Notes: generated by a model not told the origin, from the letters alone. 64,000 bases of DNA from Silene conica (GCA_029255685.2 CM055313.2:76300641-76364640); one strand, 5' to 3'. Positions 21,885 through 35,025 are shown, counted from the first letter of the stretch. Made by a program: numbers and translations.

Positions 21885-24872
21885 TATGCCCTTGGGGATT
21901 TCAATGTTGTTCGGGGCCTCAATGAACGAATAGGTCCTCATCCACCATCCCTTCATGATATTTTTGATTTCAACGCTTGTTTGACCAAGTGCTACTTAGA
22001 CGACATGCGTAGCACCGGGGCTGAGTTTACTTGGACTAACAAGCAAGGAGCTACAACTCGAACTTGGGCTAGACTTGATAGGGTCCTCATGAACCCACCT
22101 TGGCTGGCTACTTTCACCACTTCTTGTGCCCAATGCCTCCCACCCGGCATCTCTGACCATTCTCCCCTTTTTGTTACCATTGAGCAGAATACCATCAAGC
22201 CCCCTAAGCATTTCAGCTTCCTAAATATTTGGCAGCAACACCCCACCTACTCATCTTTAATCGAAGGTGCTTGGCAAACCCCATGCAAGGGTACCCCAAC
22301 TCATAAACTTTATGCGAAACTCAAGGCTGTTCGTCTTGCCCTCAAAGCCCTCCACAGTACAGATTCCGACATGAATGATAGGGTCCTTAAGGCAAAACAG
22401 GCCCTTGAAGACTGTCAAACCAGCCTCCAGAAGTCTCCTTTTGACGAAAGGCTTATCACTCTGGAACGCGAATATACTACACAGTATAGGGATATTAGCA
22501 ATGCCGAACTAGACATGCTTGCCCAAAGGGCGAAAATCAGCAACATTAAACATGGTGACAGCCCCTCTAGCAATTTTTTTGCCAAAATTGCTAAACGTAA
22601 ACACATGAGCACCATTGGGGTTATTGATGATAAGAATGGAGACACCAAACATGGGGTAGATGATGTCAATGCAGCTTTTGTCGATTATTACTCGGAGCTC
22701 CTTGGGAATACCTCGACTACTGTTCCAATTGATCCCAACACCTTCATGTCTGGTCCCTTAGTCTCTGAAAGAGCTGGTGCCCTCCTCACTGCCCCCATCA
22801 GTAACACTGACATTAAGACTGCTCTCGTCAGCATTGGGTCAAACAAAAGTCCGGGACAGGACGGGTTTTCTTCTGCTTTCTTCAAGGGCTCCTGGGACTT
22901 GATCCAGGAATCGTTCTGTGCAGCTGTCCGAGAATATTTTGCCAAGGGGAGGATGATGAGGAAAGTCAACACAACCCCCCTTGCCCTCATCCCCAAGAAA
23001 GATACCCCCTCCTCGGTCCTCGATTTTAGGCCTATTGCCTGTTGTTCCGTCCTATACAAGACTATCAGTAAGATTCTGGCTAACCGATTGAAGCTTGTCT
23101 TACCTGACATTGTGGGGATTGAGCAAGCCGCTTTCATCAAAGGGCGCAACATTTTCGAAAACATTATGATGTCCCAAAATCTCATCAAAAAATACAACCA
23201 GAATGCGGCCACTCCTAGAAGCCTCATCAAAGTAGATATTCAGAAAGCGTTTGACACTCTCCAATGGGAGTTTATACGCAATATGCTCTCGGGTCTAAAC
23301 TTCCCAAATGTTTTTGTCTCTTGGATCATGGGGTGCATCACTTCTACTTGGTTCTCTCTCAAAGTTAATGGCTATCATTGTGGTTTCTTCCCTGGAAAGG
23401 CAGGGATAAGGCAAGGGGATCCCATTTCCCCATACATCTTTGTCCTTGCAATGAAAATTCTGTCAAGACAATTAAGGAAACTCCACACAATCAGGCAGGT
23501 CTCGTACCACCCCAAATGTGCCAAACTGAAACTAAACCATCTCATTTTTGCTGATGACCTCATGTTATTCCTTCGGGGTGACGTGCCCTCTGTTACCGCG
23601 GCAGCTCAATGCTTGGAGCACTTCGCTCAGGTGTCCGGTTTGCACGCAAACCCTTCCAAAACTAGCATCTACTTTGGAGGAGTCCATCCTCTCATTAAGA
23701 GCCAAATTACTTCCTTGACAGGCTATAAAGAGGACTCTTTTCCATTCCGCTATCTGGGCATAAACTTGAATCCTGGCAGGCTCTCCTCTGATATGTATAA
23801 CCTCATGACAGATAAGATACAAGCTTCCATTCAGGGATGGACGGGAAATCTCCTTTCTTACGCCGGTAAGTTGCAACTTATCAACTCGGTTATTTTCGGG
23901 CTTGAAAACTACTGGTGCTCAGTCCTCTTACTCCCTCAATATGTGACCAACCTCGTCAACAAACTTTGCAAGGACTTTTTCTGGGGTATAGATAGAGGGC
24001 AACGGAAAATGGTTTTCAAAAGTTGGGACTCGATATGCACTCCTTGGATAGAGGGGGTCTTTAATGTCAAGGAGCTTCTTAGTTGGAACAAAGCGCTTTT
24101 GAGTAAATGGGTTTGGAATTTTCTCCATCAAAGGGATGGCACTTGGGTTAACTGGATACGTGCCTACATCCTACAAGGCCGTGATCTTTGGGACGCCAAA
24201 TGCCTCCCACACCATGCGGAAAGTTGGAAAGGAATTGTCAAAACCAAGGACGCGTTGCTTGCCCTTGCAGGGGACAAAAATAACGCACTGGAACTCCTGG
24301 AAACATGCGTCTATCAGGGCAACTTCTCGGTCAGTTCTGCCTACCAGCTTTTTAGACCCCAAAATAGAGTCCTCGGGTGGACGAAACCAATAATGGTTGC
24401 TGAAATTACCCCAAAGCACCGTGTTGTACTTTCCCAAGCTGTCCAATGCAAGCTCCCAACGGTTGATGTTATATGTAAACGAGGCTACCATTTAGTGAAT
24501 CGCTGCTGCTTATGCAAGCAAGCGGCCGAAACACACCGCCATCTTTTTTTCAGGTGCACTTATTCACAGGAAACAAGGAGGATTATTCTCTCATGGGCTG
24601 GCATCCTTGGAGCAGAATCTGACACCAACATCAAAAACTGGCTATACAAGCTCGTGGGGACCAGGACTCGTCAGAACTGGCGCACGAAACTGATTAGTTG
24701 TTGTACTGCAGGGCTGGTCTATGGGCTTTGGGAGGCGCGCAACAATTGTATTTTTGGGGGGCGATACACTCCTGTGGAGTAGGTAGCCAAGGATATCAAA
24801 TTTGCCATTAAAACTAGACTTTCTTCGAGTAATGATCCATGTATACGTAGATGGTTGGATGTAACGCTCTAA
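21885..24872 (+). pseudogene. LINE ORF2, main part: endonuclease end, reverse transcriptase, zf-RVT
   Basis: Resumes the ORF2 frame cut at 18563 with LGDFNVVRG and 'ISDHSPLF' (endonuclease). It continues through the reverse transcriptase with 'NKSPGQDGF', 'FRPIACCSVLYK', 'GRNIFENI', 'GIRQGDPISPYIF' and the catalytic FADD (23547-23558). Near the C-terminus are a zf-RVT segment with CCLCKQAAETHRHLFFRC and the usual 'LWEARN'. The frame is open for over 960 codons. A TAG at 24780-24782 ends it, but the same frame continues with 'VAKDIKFAIK...RRWLDVTL' to TAA at 24870-24872. TAG is therefore probably a late nonsense mutation costing about 30 residues. The RT itself looks intact. Confidence 0.93.
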
Positions 24873-24998
24873 TTTAGGACGTTTCTTCTCCTTTGTTTTT
24901 GCTTGGCTTTTACTTTGTAAGAACCAATCTCATTTTATTCCCTTTATGGATGAATACATGTGAGACTAACCTTCTTGCACAAAAAAAACACATACTAA

Positions 24999-26150
24999 CC
25001 TTAATCTTCTGCTGACACGGTACATTGCTATTTTGATACTCGCCGTTTCTGTAATTTGAGATTATTTCAAATAATAGTCCATATTATTTACAAAATATTC
25101 TTTATACCCTCTATGCCTTCAATTTTGAGATCACTTTCAAGTTAATCTAATTATTTCTTATTAGTGTTCTTAATTCACTACCATCTACTATTTGCATCAA
25201 ACATGTTAATTTGCATCATGTTGAACATATTTGGGTTAAAACATTGTTAAAGATTCATGTACGTATACAAACTAATATCTCTGCAACTTTTAAATTAATT
25301 ATATCTTTGAATTAATTGTAAATTATCTTTTGAAATAAAAATTATATTGTATGTAATATTAGTTTAATCTATTTTCATTTCTTAAAAACTTTCAGATCAA
25401 TAAGCTTTTAAAACTCCGTAATTATTATTTTTTCAATATTTTTAAGGTTGTTAAATCCGAAAAATTTTTATGTTATAATTTTTTAATATATTAATTTTCG
25501 TAAAGAGATATATTCGTTTTTTTATAACCAAATTAAGATCTTGTTATTATTCAAACGATGTGATAATTTAACCACAAATAGCCGAGTTTTTATGCCATAA
25601 TATTTGTTAGATCTCATAATTTATATAATTCCACTATGGTAGCTTTTAATTTTTTTAGAAGAATCAGTTATCCATGTTTTTCTGACAGGGTATTCTGTAT
25701 TAGTTTATTAACAACAGCCGTGAGTTTTCATAAATTTAAACGTAAAATTTTACGTACAAACATAAACGAAAAGGTTTTCCAAAAATAAAATCCAATTTTT
25801 TTGATGTGGGACCACATTTACCTTTTTATATTTGATTTTAAGTTTTAATTTTAACGGTGTTGTTTATAATTTGATTTTCGTAGAATATTTGAATTTGTAC
25901 ATTTTTCCTGGTTGTATATTTATATTACGTTATTTTAATCTTGTTTAAAATTTTGTATGTTCGGTTTTTTATTGTTGTAAATTGTTATTAATCATAATAT
26001 TGTAATTATTTAAATTGTGGTCTAATTATCACGCAGATAATGTGTATTTCTAATTATTTAAATTCATCATTTATATAAAAATGTTCGGAATGTTTCTGAA
26101 TCTACGATTTTTGGCATTTATTTAGAATACGTAGAATATTGGGCGGTTAT
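24999..26150. other. noncoding interior of the Helitron
   Basis: AT-rich sequence between the LINE target duplication and the Helitron 5' subterminal block. I see no ORF with family resemblance and no further terminal repeats. Confidence 0.5.
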
Positions 26151-26300
26151 GGGGCAGGAAAATCATCAAATATTATGCGGGACCCACCTAAGTGAATTAA
26201 AAAAAAATTAAAGCTTTGATGAATGACGTGGCGCAACCACAGCTTGATAAATGATTCAGTATTTATATAGATAAGATTTCATACCAAATCTTTTATATTT

Positions 26301-26895
26301 AGGAATCGTTTGGTAGCATGTAGGAATTTATATTACCTAGAAAGTCGTAAAACACATGATGTTAAAATGCATCTGAATTAGAAAATATTGTTTTGTTGTC
26401 ATGTAGAAGTGTAATTCAGGTAGACAACCTCACCTACCTGGAAGTCGTTTGGTTACCCACTAAAAAAATGTAGGAATTTAAATTCACGTGAATTGCAAAA
26501 TTGAACTTTTGTTTGGTTACCCAAATTCACATGAATTTGAAGTTCCCATGAATTGCAATTCCTCCATAATGGAGAAAGTGGCATACGTAGGTCCCCTAGG
26601 TAAGTGAAAATGCCTACATGAATTGCATTAACCACATGACAACCAAACAATATTTTCTAATTCACATAAATTCTAAAATCATGTGTTTTACGATTTCCTA
26701 GACAATACGAATTCCTACATGCAACTAAACGACTCCTAGGTAAGTCACCTCCCCCATTATGTAGGAATTGCAATTTATAGGAACTTCAAATTCGTGTGAA
26801 TTGAGATAACCAAACAAAATGTCAATTTTGCAATTCACGTGAATTTAAATTAAATTTCTACATTTTTTAGTGGGTAGCCAAACAAGCCTTATAAT
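26301..26895. mobile_element. hAT-like fold-back element, nested copies
   Basis: A long inverted repeat. The left arm around 26444-26560 ('tttggttacccactaaaaaa', 'attcacgtgaattgcaaaat') is repeated inversely at 26770-26890. A second motif pair ('atgtaggaatt', 'cgtaaaacacatgat') occurs at 26315-26365 and inversely at about 26680-26725. The arrangement fits one hAT-type MITE inserted into a related one. Target duplications are not clear. Noncoding. Confidence 0.55.
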
Positions 26896-26948
26896 ATAAT
26901 AATTTTAATTTTTTTTTTTTTTTTTGGCAGGGGTAAACTTATACCAAA

Positions 26949-27345
26949 TTACACAGCGGCCTTCGCAAGGTTATGGGCAACCTTGTTTAGATACCTTGGT
27001 ATAAAACTAATACTTAAGCAATGAAAATTAAAAAACATAGATCTAATATCTCGAAGAACACCTACTATACTGATATCTTCCTTAGCAGCACCCGCAAGCT
27101 GTTAGACAAGACCGAGGCAATCAGATGCAATATCCAAATGTAGAGTGCCAGAAAGACAGGCCCAGTTAATAACAAAAAGGAGGCCCAACGCTTCAGCAAG
27201 AAGGGGTAAAGAAGCATTAAAGCGCGCCGTGAAAGATCCCAAGCATGAACCATCAGGATTATAAACAATCCAACCTGCAGAGGCCTTAAGAGAAGGAAGC
27301 CAACTCGCATCAACCTTAACACGATGGGCCAAGCAGTTTTCAGCA
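26949..27345 (-). pseudogene. LINE 2 RNase H domain
   Basis: C-terminal RNase H-like domain of ORF2. It contains 'VKVDASWLPSLKASAGW', 'AEALGLLFVI', 'DIASDCLGLV' and finally 'IPRYLNKVAHNLAKAAV' before TAA at 26949-26951. The frame differs from that of the RT (which stops at 27349), so there is a frameshift. A TAG sits right after 'DCLGLV' (about 27105). RNase H domains of this type remove the RNA strand after reverse transcription and are common in plant L1 elements. Confidence 0.85.
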
Positions 27346-27348
27346 CCT

Positions 27349-30025
27349 TTAACAAGAACAACAGGAAAAAAATTCCCTAATATTCAGACATAGGGAGCCA
27401 AAATCAATACTAGAACAATCTTTCGAGACAATAGTAGATAAGGCCAGATCAGCAACCGACTTCTGGAAGTGGAAGAAGAATATAGGTGAAGGTGATTTTC
27501 CTCCAAAAATCACTGAATTCCTAATACACCAGATACTCCAAAAAAAAGACATGAATTGAGTAGCAACAAACCTGAAATCCTCCCTTTTTTTAAAGAGGAA
27601 GAACCAATTCATAATCCAATCCTTCAAGGCAATTGGTGCATCAGAATCACACCTAATCCCAAAAAGAGAAGAGGCCCAAATTCGTTTAGTCCATTCACAA
27701 TCTCGGAAAAGATGAGCCACAGTCTCCAGAGAACCACCATTAGAGCAAAGAGGGCAGGATGCTGAAGTAACAATGCCCCTTCTCACAAACTCAGATCCCA
27801 CCGATAGTGAGTCCGTAATAATACGCCAAATCAAAATCTTCCATTTATTAGGCCCAGGAAGCGTCCAAAGTTGGGATTTACAAAATTGTTTAACCCTCGG
27901 ACTAGCACGCAACCGATCTGTACTAGTGCAAAAATCCTCCAAAAAGGCTGCAAGGCACACCCCATATCCAGATTTGACAGAATAGTTTCCATCCTTACAG
28001 GCTTTCCAAAAGATAGCGTCCATTTTAGTAGATGAACTAATAGGCAAAGCACAGATCATCCTAGCCCAGTCCTCAGGAAAGATATCAAAGATAAGATCCT
28101 CCTTCCAAGTTTTATTGGAATTTATAAGATGAGCAATAGTCCAGGAATGCATATGAACCGGAGGAGGAAAACCAAATTTGGTAAGAAAAGGAGGTGACAA
28201 ACCATTCACCCAGTTAGTATTCCAGATACCAAGTGAAGAAGAAGCACAAAAATTCCATCCAACTCCATTCAAGATCACCTTAGCACCAATACGAATCCCC
28301 TGACAACCCCAAGAGACACCCAAATCTTTCTTGACCTGATCCTGATTATCAGGAGAAGAATTGTTGAAAATTTTCCTGAAAAACACTTTACTAATAAGCG
28401 ATTCCCTACTAGAGAGAATCTTCCAGGCGATTTTCCCCAAAAGAGCTCGATTCATACAATCAATATTTCTAATACCCAGACCACCCTCAGACTTTGGAAG
28501 ACTGAGAAAGTTCCTACTAGCCCAATGAATAGTAGCACTTGATCTCGATCCGGCCCACCAAAAATGTGCCAAAATAGCATTAAGCTTATTCGCCACACTT
28601 ACCGGTATTTTGAATACCGATAGAATATGATTTGAGAGAGCGGACAAGACAGAAGAGATCAAGGTCAACCTACCCGCTGAAGATAAGAAAATCCCATTCC
28701 AAGAAGAAAGATGCTGTTTCACTTTATCCAAAATATCGTCAAAGAAGAGTCGTTTAGATGAACCACAATCAGTCTCAATACCAAGATATTTACCAATTCC
28801 CTTATTTGACTTGATGCCAAACACTCTTAATCCAGTACGAGCCGAAGCCAAAGACGTATTAGGACTAAACAGCATACCAGATTTACTCTCATTCATTAAC
28901 TGACCCGAGACAACACAGTATTTATCAACAATACTCCTCAAGATCCGGAAAGCATTCTTCTTGTCATGTAGAAAGAAGATAGAATCATCATCAAAAAATA
29001 AATGAGAGATAGGCGGACTATCCCTACCCACCTTAATACCCTGGAGATCCCCAGACTTCATAGCTGATGTGACATTATAGGATAGGATTTCCATGCATAA
29101 GACAAATAAGTAAGGTGATAGAGGATCTCCTTGACGAAGGACACAACTTGGACGAAATTGTTGTAGAGGTGATCCATTGAACAAGACTTCATAGGAGACA
29201 GTTGAAACACAACTCATAATGAGCTTTATGAAACGTTCCGGAAACCCATAACAATGCAGAGAGTCAAGGAGAAAATCCCATCTCACTCGGTCGTATGCTT
29301 TACTAATGTCTAGCTTCAAAGCAAAACGCCCATATTTACCAACCCTATGATTATTAATATTATGAATTACCTCATTAGCAATTAGGATATTGTCCGAAAT
29401 ATGTCTGCCTCTAACAAAGGCATTTTGAAAATCACTAACGAGATATTCCATGACCCTCGATAGCCGATTAGTGATGCATTGAGTAACCACCTTCATAATA
29501 ACATTGCAAAGACTAATGGGGCGAAAATCCTCCACCTTTTCTGGATGAGAACATTTAGGAATAAGGACAATAAAAGTCCTATTCATTTCAGCTGGAACGC
29601 ATCCAGAGTTAAGGACTTCCAGGGAAGCAGCAGTGACCGTATGCTTCACGAAAAACCAACATTTATGAAAGAAGACTGCAGGGAAGCCATCCGGTCCCGG
29701 AGATTTTAGGGCACCAAGTTGAAAAACCGCTCTACGGACATCCTTAGCCGTAAAAGGTTTATTGAGGAAGTCAATATCGTCCTCTTTTACCTTAACCAAA
29801 ACATGATCAAATAAGTTTATGTCAGAGTCCGTCATAATCCTACACGAAGAAGAAGACCGTGGGTTCGGATTAAAAATCCTATAGAAATGATCATGAAACA
29901 ACGCAGCCACCAAACCGGCATCATAAACCCACTCACCCTGAGAATTCTTAATACCATGAATAAAGTTGACTCCTTTTCTACCTTTGACCCAATTAAAGAA
30001 ATATTTCGAACATGTATCCCCGTCA
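27349..30025 (-). pseudogene. LINE 2 ORF2: reverse transcriptase and zf-RVT
   Basis: Minus-strand frame with 'LKSPGPDGFPAVFFHKCW', 'FRPISLCNVIMKV', 'GRHISDNILI', 'LKLDISKAYDRV', 'VLRQGDPLSPYLFVLCMEIL', and a zf-RVT region 'CPLCSNGGSLETVAHLFRDC'. The usual catalytic F[AV]DD reads FDDD (28984-28995); that Ala-to-Asp change next to the metal-binding aspartates is likely harmful. The frame connects upstream to the endonuclease part through a frameshift near 30023 ('KLNWA' in one frame, 'VDGDTCSKYF' in the other). Otherwise it is open for about 850 codons. Confidence 0.93.
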
Positions 30026-31086
30026 ACAGCTAGCCCAATTTAATTTGGCCCTTTGCTTCCAAAAAAGAGCAACATTCCTTGCAAATTCAGTAACCTGATC
30101 ATTACAAGCATCAAACTGAGCATGCGATCCTGTAGATAAGCTAATTTCAAGAGAATCAGACAATTCCTCATCAAAGCAGTCCCATTTGCCATGCCATTCC
30201 TTTTTCTTATTAAGAACCCAAGTCTTTATCCTACCCCGAGTGTGAGACAATTTACGCCTCAACTGAAAAGAAGAAGATCCATAGAAGTTTTTTTTCCAAC
30301 TTTTCTTGATAATATTTAAACAATCAGCATTCTCAATACTCCAAAGATCAACTTTAAAAGGTTTCTTCGACTTAGTACTTAGTAGTTCAAAATCAAGAAT
30401 AATAGGGGCATGATCCGAAATTTGAATAGGTAGATGTTGAAGGGCCAAATTAGGAAATAGGAGAAAACAATCCTTAGAGCCATACGCTCTATCAAGCCGT
30501 TCATACGTACGGTTTAACCCCTCTCGATTATTGCACCAAGTAAAGCGTGGTCCTTTAAATGGAATGTCCATTAATTCATGGCTCACACGCCATTTGTGGA
30601 AATCCAATGCTCCTCCAATAGAACCCATATTCTTACTAAGCTTGTCACAACTAAATTCAAGTTGATTAAAATCTCCCAAAATAATGTAAGGATATTTAAA
30701 ATACGAGATATGCCCACCTAAATGAGCAAAAACATCCATACGCAAGGCCAACTCCGGTTCACCATAAAAAAGAACGAGATACCATAACCGATCTTGTTTC
30801 ATTTCATTCAAAAGGTTGATAAAGTTCTTACAAGCATAGACAAAAGAAAAACAGGCATGAGCCTTCCATCCACACCATAGCCCACCCGAAGTGCCAAGGC
30901 ATCAAAACCAACACCATCCTTATAGCCCCACTTATTTATCATACTATTAACATGAGAAACACTAGATTTAGTTTCAGAAAGAAAAAGGACACTTAAAGAC
31001 TTATCCATAACCAATGCCCTAAGCTTAGGAATTGTAGGGGAAAGAGCATCGTTAAGACCCCTACAATTCCATGAGAGTATACTCAT
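30023..31086 (-). pseudogene. LINE 2 ORF2: endonuclease
   Basis: Starts ATG at 31086 with MSILSWNCRGLND, the L1 endonuclease N-terminus, and 'FLSETKS' (catalytic Glu). After a frameshift around 30810-30890 the domain continues with ILGDFNQLEF, 'RFTWCNNREG' and 'ISDHAPIILDF'. The start codon overlaps the ORF1 stop as ATGA (31083-31086), which suggests reinitiation after ORF1 translation. A second frame change at about 30023 separates it from the RT. Confidence 0.9.
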
Positions 31087-33671
31087 GGGTCCAAAGGAGA
31101 TTGCTCAAGGCCAACCTCCGCAACACCTTTAAAAGGGCTGATCACAGAGCTCTCACTGGAGCTACTTAGTACTTCAACATCTACTTTGACACAAAATCCC
31201 TTGCTTGGACCAGCAGCAGAACCAGCACCATCACCATCAACACTCAACTTAGACTTCTTAGCAAACTGGGAGAGATAAGCCTTAGCATGTCCAACAGAGG
31301 CCAAAATACGTGCATCTAGCTCATCTTCTGCCATATCAGAACGGCATTTTCTTTTCTTCAAGGGTAGATTCTGATCAGCAATACTCCCTGCAACATCATT
31401 ATTTTCATTTGGAATTAAGAAAGGACCACCATAAGTAGAGGCCTTAGGGACACTAAAATCAGTGTCAGATGATACTTCCATTTCCAGCGGGAGAATCATG
31501 AAATGAGCAGAAGGAATTACAGCAGGTTCAGGCAAAACAACATTAGGATAAGCTTCCTTATTCTCAGCAGAAATATCCATAGTATCAGTACCAGATGAGA
31601 GAAGAATGGGAGCAGTAGCAGTATCCCCATCAGGTCCATTAACAGAGTTATTCCCCACTCCAGCCTGACTAATGCTCAAACTCAAGTTAAGACTCAAATC
31701 TGTATTCACCTCCCCATTACCATTTCCAAACTCTGAGTTATTATACCACGCAGCCATATCACTTACAGAATCAGAACTGAACGAAGGCCATTCAGGAGTA
31801 GAATAATTTGAACTTGAAGAATCCTCAATATTGATCACTAAATCCCCAGAATTCATAGAGTTATGCTGCATAAACTGACCATTAGCATCAACAAAATCCT
31901 CATCATCATTCCCATCCTGTTCAGTACTATTCTGTGCATGCTGTTGTTGTTCATCAACCTCATTAGGATGGGAAGCATCGGGATATTGAGATCCATTATA
32001 ATAATCATAGTAGTACACAACAGGAAGGCTAGAAGAAGGGGGGTCAAAAGTTTGATTATAACCCCTATTCTCATCATCCAATCTTGCCCAATTAAAATCA
32101 TTCTCAACCCTAGTTAATATAGCATCCTGAATATAAGCATTCTTATCCACCACATTATCACTAACCACCCCATCAATGTTCATATAATTGACCAGAGGGT
32201 CACTGGTTAAGTTATTGAATACATTAGGTATAGTACTTTGAGTGTTACTATGCACCCCCACCCCATCATCATCAAAAAGGAAACCACCCACACCAACAGA
32301 AGGTCCCCCAATATTATTACCCTGTCCAGAAGAGTTCACCACATGAGGAACTGAACTAGGATTGACAGCAGGATGGTCAGGGCTACAAGGCATAGGAGCA
32401 GAAGATTAGTGAGGGGTAACAAGTACCTCAGTATCCATGGCAGCAGAAGTAGGAACTGGATCAATCTCACCATCCATGTTATTAAAATTATTAGGGCCAT
32501 TCATTCCCACACCCTCATTCTCTGGAACACCAGCATTTCCCTGAGGACCACCCACATTGAAGAGAATAGGGCCAGCAAAAGGCTGTGAAGTAACACTAAA
32601 ACGCATCCCAAGCACAACCCTACCCCCAGGAGTGGTTCCCAACTCAAAATCCACATAATATTCTGGTTCATTAGGGAAACCAGGTGGAGACTCAGGACTC
32701 TCATCAGGCCTAATTTTTGACGAAACAAACTTTGTAGTAGATGGAGTTGCACGCAAATCCATATTAAACATTGTGTGGTTACTGATAGCTTGGAACACAG
32801 CAAACCCCTTCCCTTGAGCATGATCCAAGAGGCCATTAACACTCGAAACTATTGAAATGATACTTTCTCTACAACATGCAGAAATATGTCCCACCTTACC
32901 ACAACGGATACAATATTTGAATATGTCCTCATATCTGAACTGGATCCACAACAGATACCCTCCATCCATAGAGAGGAAGAAACCAGGAGATAAAGGCTCA
33001 TTGAGTTGAATTCTAGCATTAATCCTAAGATAATCTTTATCTAGATAACCATCAAACCCATCAACCACATAATGATTACTTAATAGATGCCCAGCAATGT
33101 TAGCCACTTCATGAGTCAAATACTCGAAAGGTAGACCGCACACACGAACCCATACTTCAGCATAAGGAAATCTAATAGTCCTAGGAATACTATCAGGGAA
33201 CCACCGTGAGAACACCATAAAACCACCATAAAAAGTAGAATAGGTTTTTTTCAACAGATCCTCCTTATCCTCCTCATCTTCACAGTGGAATGCATATAAA
33301 TCACCTATTTTCAAAACAGAAACCGGAGCCCTTGTCTTCCATTTAGTACGAACTACATGCTCAATTTTTTCAATACGAAAAACCCTATAATCAACAAGAA
33401 AGCCAAGCACACAATGGTTCCAAAAATCACGAGACTTACCTAACGTTTGTGGATCCAAGTTGAACAGTGGTCCCGTCCTTGGAAACCTCCATGCATTAAC
33501 ATGCTCCGGATTATTAGGCGAAAAAGACGCATTTGGATGACTTTGATGGTAACCATGACCATGATTACTATGATGATTGTGAGAACTACTTCCATAATTG
33601 AAATGATGATCATTATGCCCATTTCCACCATCTAAGTTACCCGACCTCCCAACAGAGAAGCGGTTGGCCAT
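31083..33671 (-). pseudogene. LINE 2 ORF1 (DUF4283, zinc knuckle, long acidic tail)
   Basis: Likely start at ATG 33671 (MANRFSVGRSGN). A His/Asn-rich N-terminus comes first (repeated NHH, GHG), then a DUF4283-type domain (about 33450-32900, with 'FPYAEVWVRVCGLPFEY') and a CCHC knuckle CIRCGKVGHISACC (about 32910-32868). A TAA at about 32406 follows 'LVTPH', but the next codons continue in the same frame to TGA at 31083. ORF1 therefore originally encoded about 860 residues and now has one nonsense codon. The second half is rich in Asp, Ser and Asn with a Lys-rich patch 'LPLKKRKC'. The ORF1 stop overlaps the ORF2 start. Confidence 0.87.
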
Positions 33672-34130
33672 TAAAAGAGCAATAAAACAGCAGACAAAGA
33701 AAGAACACAAAAGTAATTGATGTTAGTTGATGAAAAACTGAAGGAGAAACAAGCAATATATAGGAGAAAGAGGCTGCATGCAACCCTAAACCATCCAAGA
33801 AACCCTAAACGTTCTGACAAAAGCAAGTAATCAGATTGGTTTGCAGAAGTACGAAGCTCAAGAAATCTGACAGACCAATGTAAGACAAAGCAAACTAATC
33901 ATTAGAACAATAAAGACACGAAAGCTCAGAAAAACATGTGAGAGAATTTAGAGAAACGCACTGGCCAATAGGGAAGGAAAAGAAAAGGACGTTTTAGGTT
34001 TTTTGGAAAGAAGGTGTAAAGAAGGAATTAATAAAATGGAATATCAAAAGCTCTCAAGGAAGAGAGAAAAACGCTCTCAAAGAAGAGAGAGAAGTATATA
34101 TTTTGGAGTTTAGAGTCACTTTAATTGTAT

Positions 34131-34396
34131 CACCAAGAAAAGTCACTTTATTACGGACTTTAGAGTAATTCTAAGAACACCATTTAAATACAGTGTATTT
34201 ATTGATACTTACTTTAGGAATATGAATGTAAATTAATCAGTGAATTTACACTAATATTTGTGTCACCAAGAAAAGTCACTTTATTACGGACTTTAGAGTA
34301 ATTCCAAGAACACCATTTAAATACAGTGTATTTATTGATACTTACTTTAGGAATATGAATGTAAATTAATCAGTGAATTTACACTAATATTTGTGT
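34131..34396 (+). repeat. tandem duplication, 2 x 133 bp
   Basis: Units 34131-34263 and 34264-34396, both beginning 'caccaagaaaagtcacttta', are nearly identical (for example 'attctaagaac' versus 'attccaagaac'). They lie just outside the 5' end of the second LINE. Confidence 0.95.
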
Positions 34397-35025
34397 AAAA
34401 TCGCGTTATACAAGTATTAGTGTTTTAAGAACGTGGTTAACTACCCTATTTTTGTTATTTTACATCACTTTACTATGTTCACATTTGTTTATTATTATCA
34501 AACACTCTTATCAACGCACAAGAAATATAAGAACACAAATGATCGAAGGGAGCAATTAGTTTAACATGCTTTTATTGGTAATTTTGCACCTTTCATTTCT
34601 TCTTTTGCGATGAGAAAACAATTTAATATTTACATCATCAACAAACTGTTAGAGCAATAACTATAGAAAAACTTTATATAAAGTTCTTCTTATTATGTCA
34701 TGTCAATTTTTTACCAGTTTCAATATTAAAGAACTTTAATCTACAATAGATGATTTTTAAATAAAGTTCTTAAACAGATCTCACTTCTCGTTTTCCTACT
34801 TTTTCATTAAATAAGTATAATTAATTAATTATTATTTTTTAGTCAATTAATTATTATTTTTTAGTTGAAAATAGGAATTATTTAAATCTAAATGGATTTT
34901 AACAATCTTCAAGTATATATTAATTACGCTCCAAATTTCAATATAAGTACAAACTGATTTCTTAGAATTAAGAACAAAACTTTATTTGCAATAAAAGAAC
35001 TTTTTTTTGAGTTATTGGTGACAAC

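Larger units (their letters stand above)
26909..34110 (-). mobile_element. second L1-type LINE, full length, minus strand
   Basis: On the minus strand: 5' UTR (about 34110-33672), ORF1, ORF2 (endonuclease, RT, zf-RVT, RNase H) and a 3' end with a 17-base A tail (T-run 26909-26925). It differs from the first LINE in having a C-terminal RNase H domain and a long acidic ORF1 tail. I could not find a convincing target duplication, so the 5' boundary is approximate. It carries several disabling changes, listed under its parts. Confidence 0.9.
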
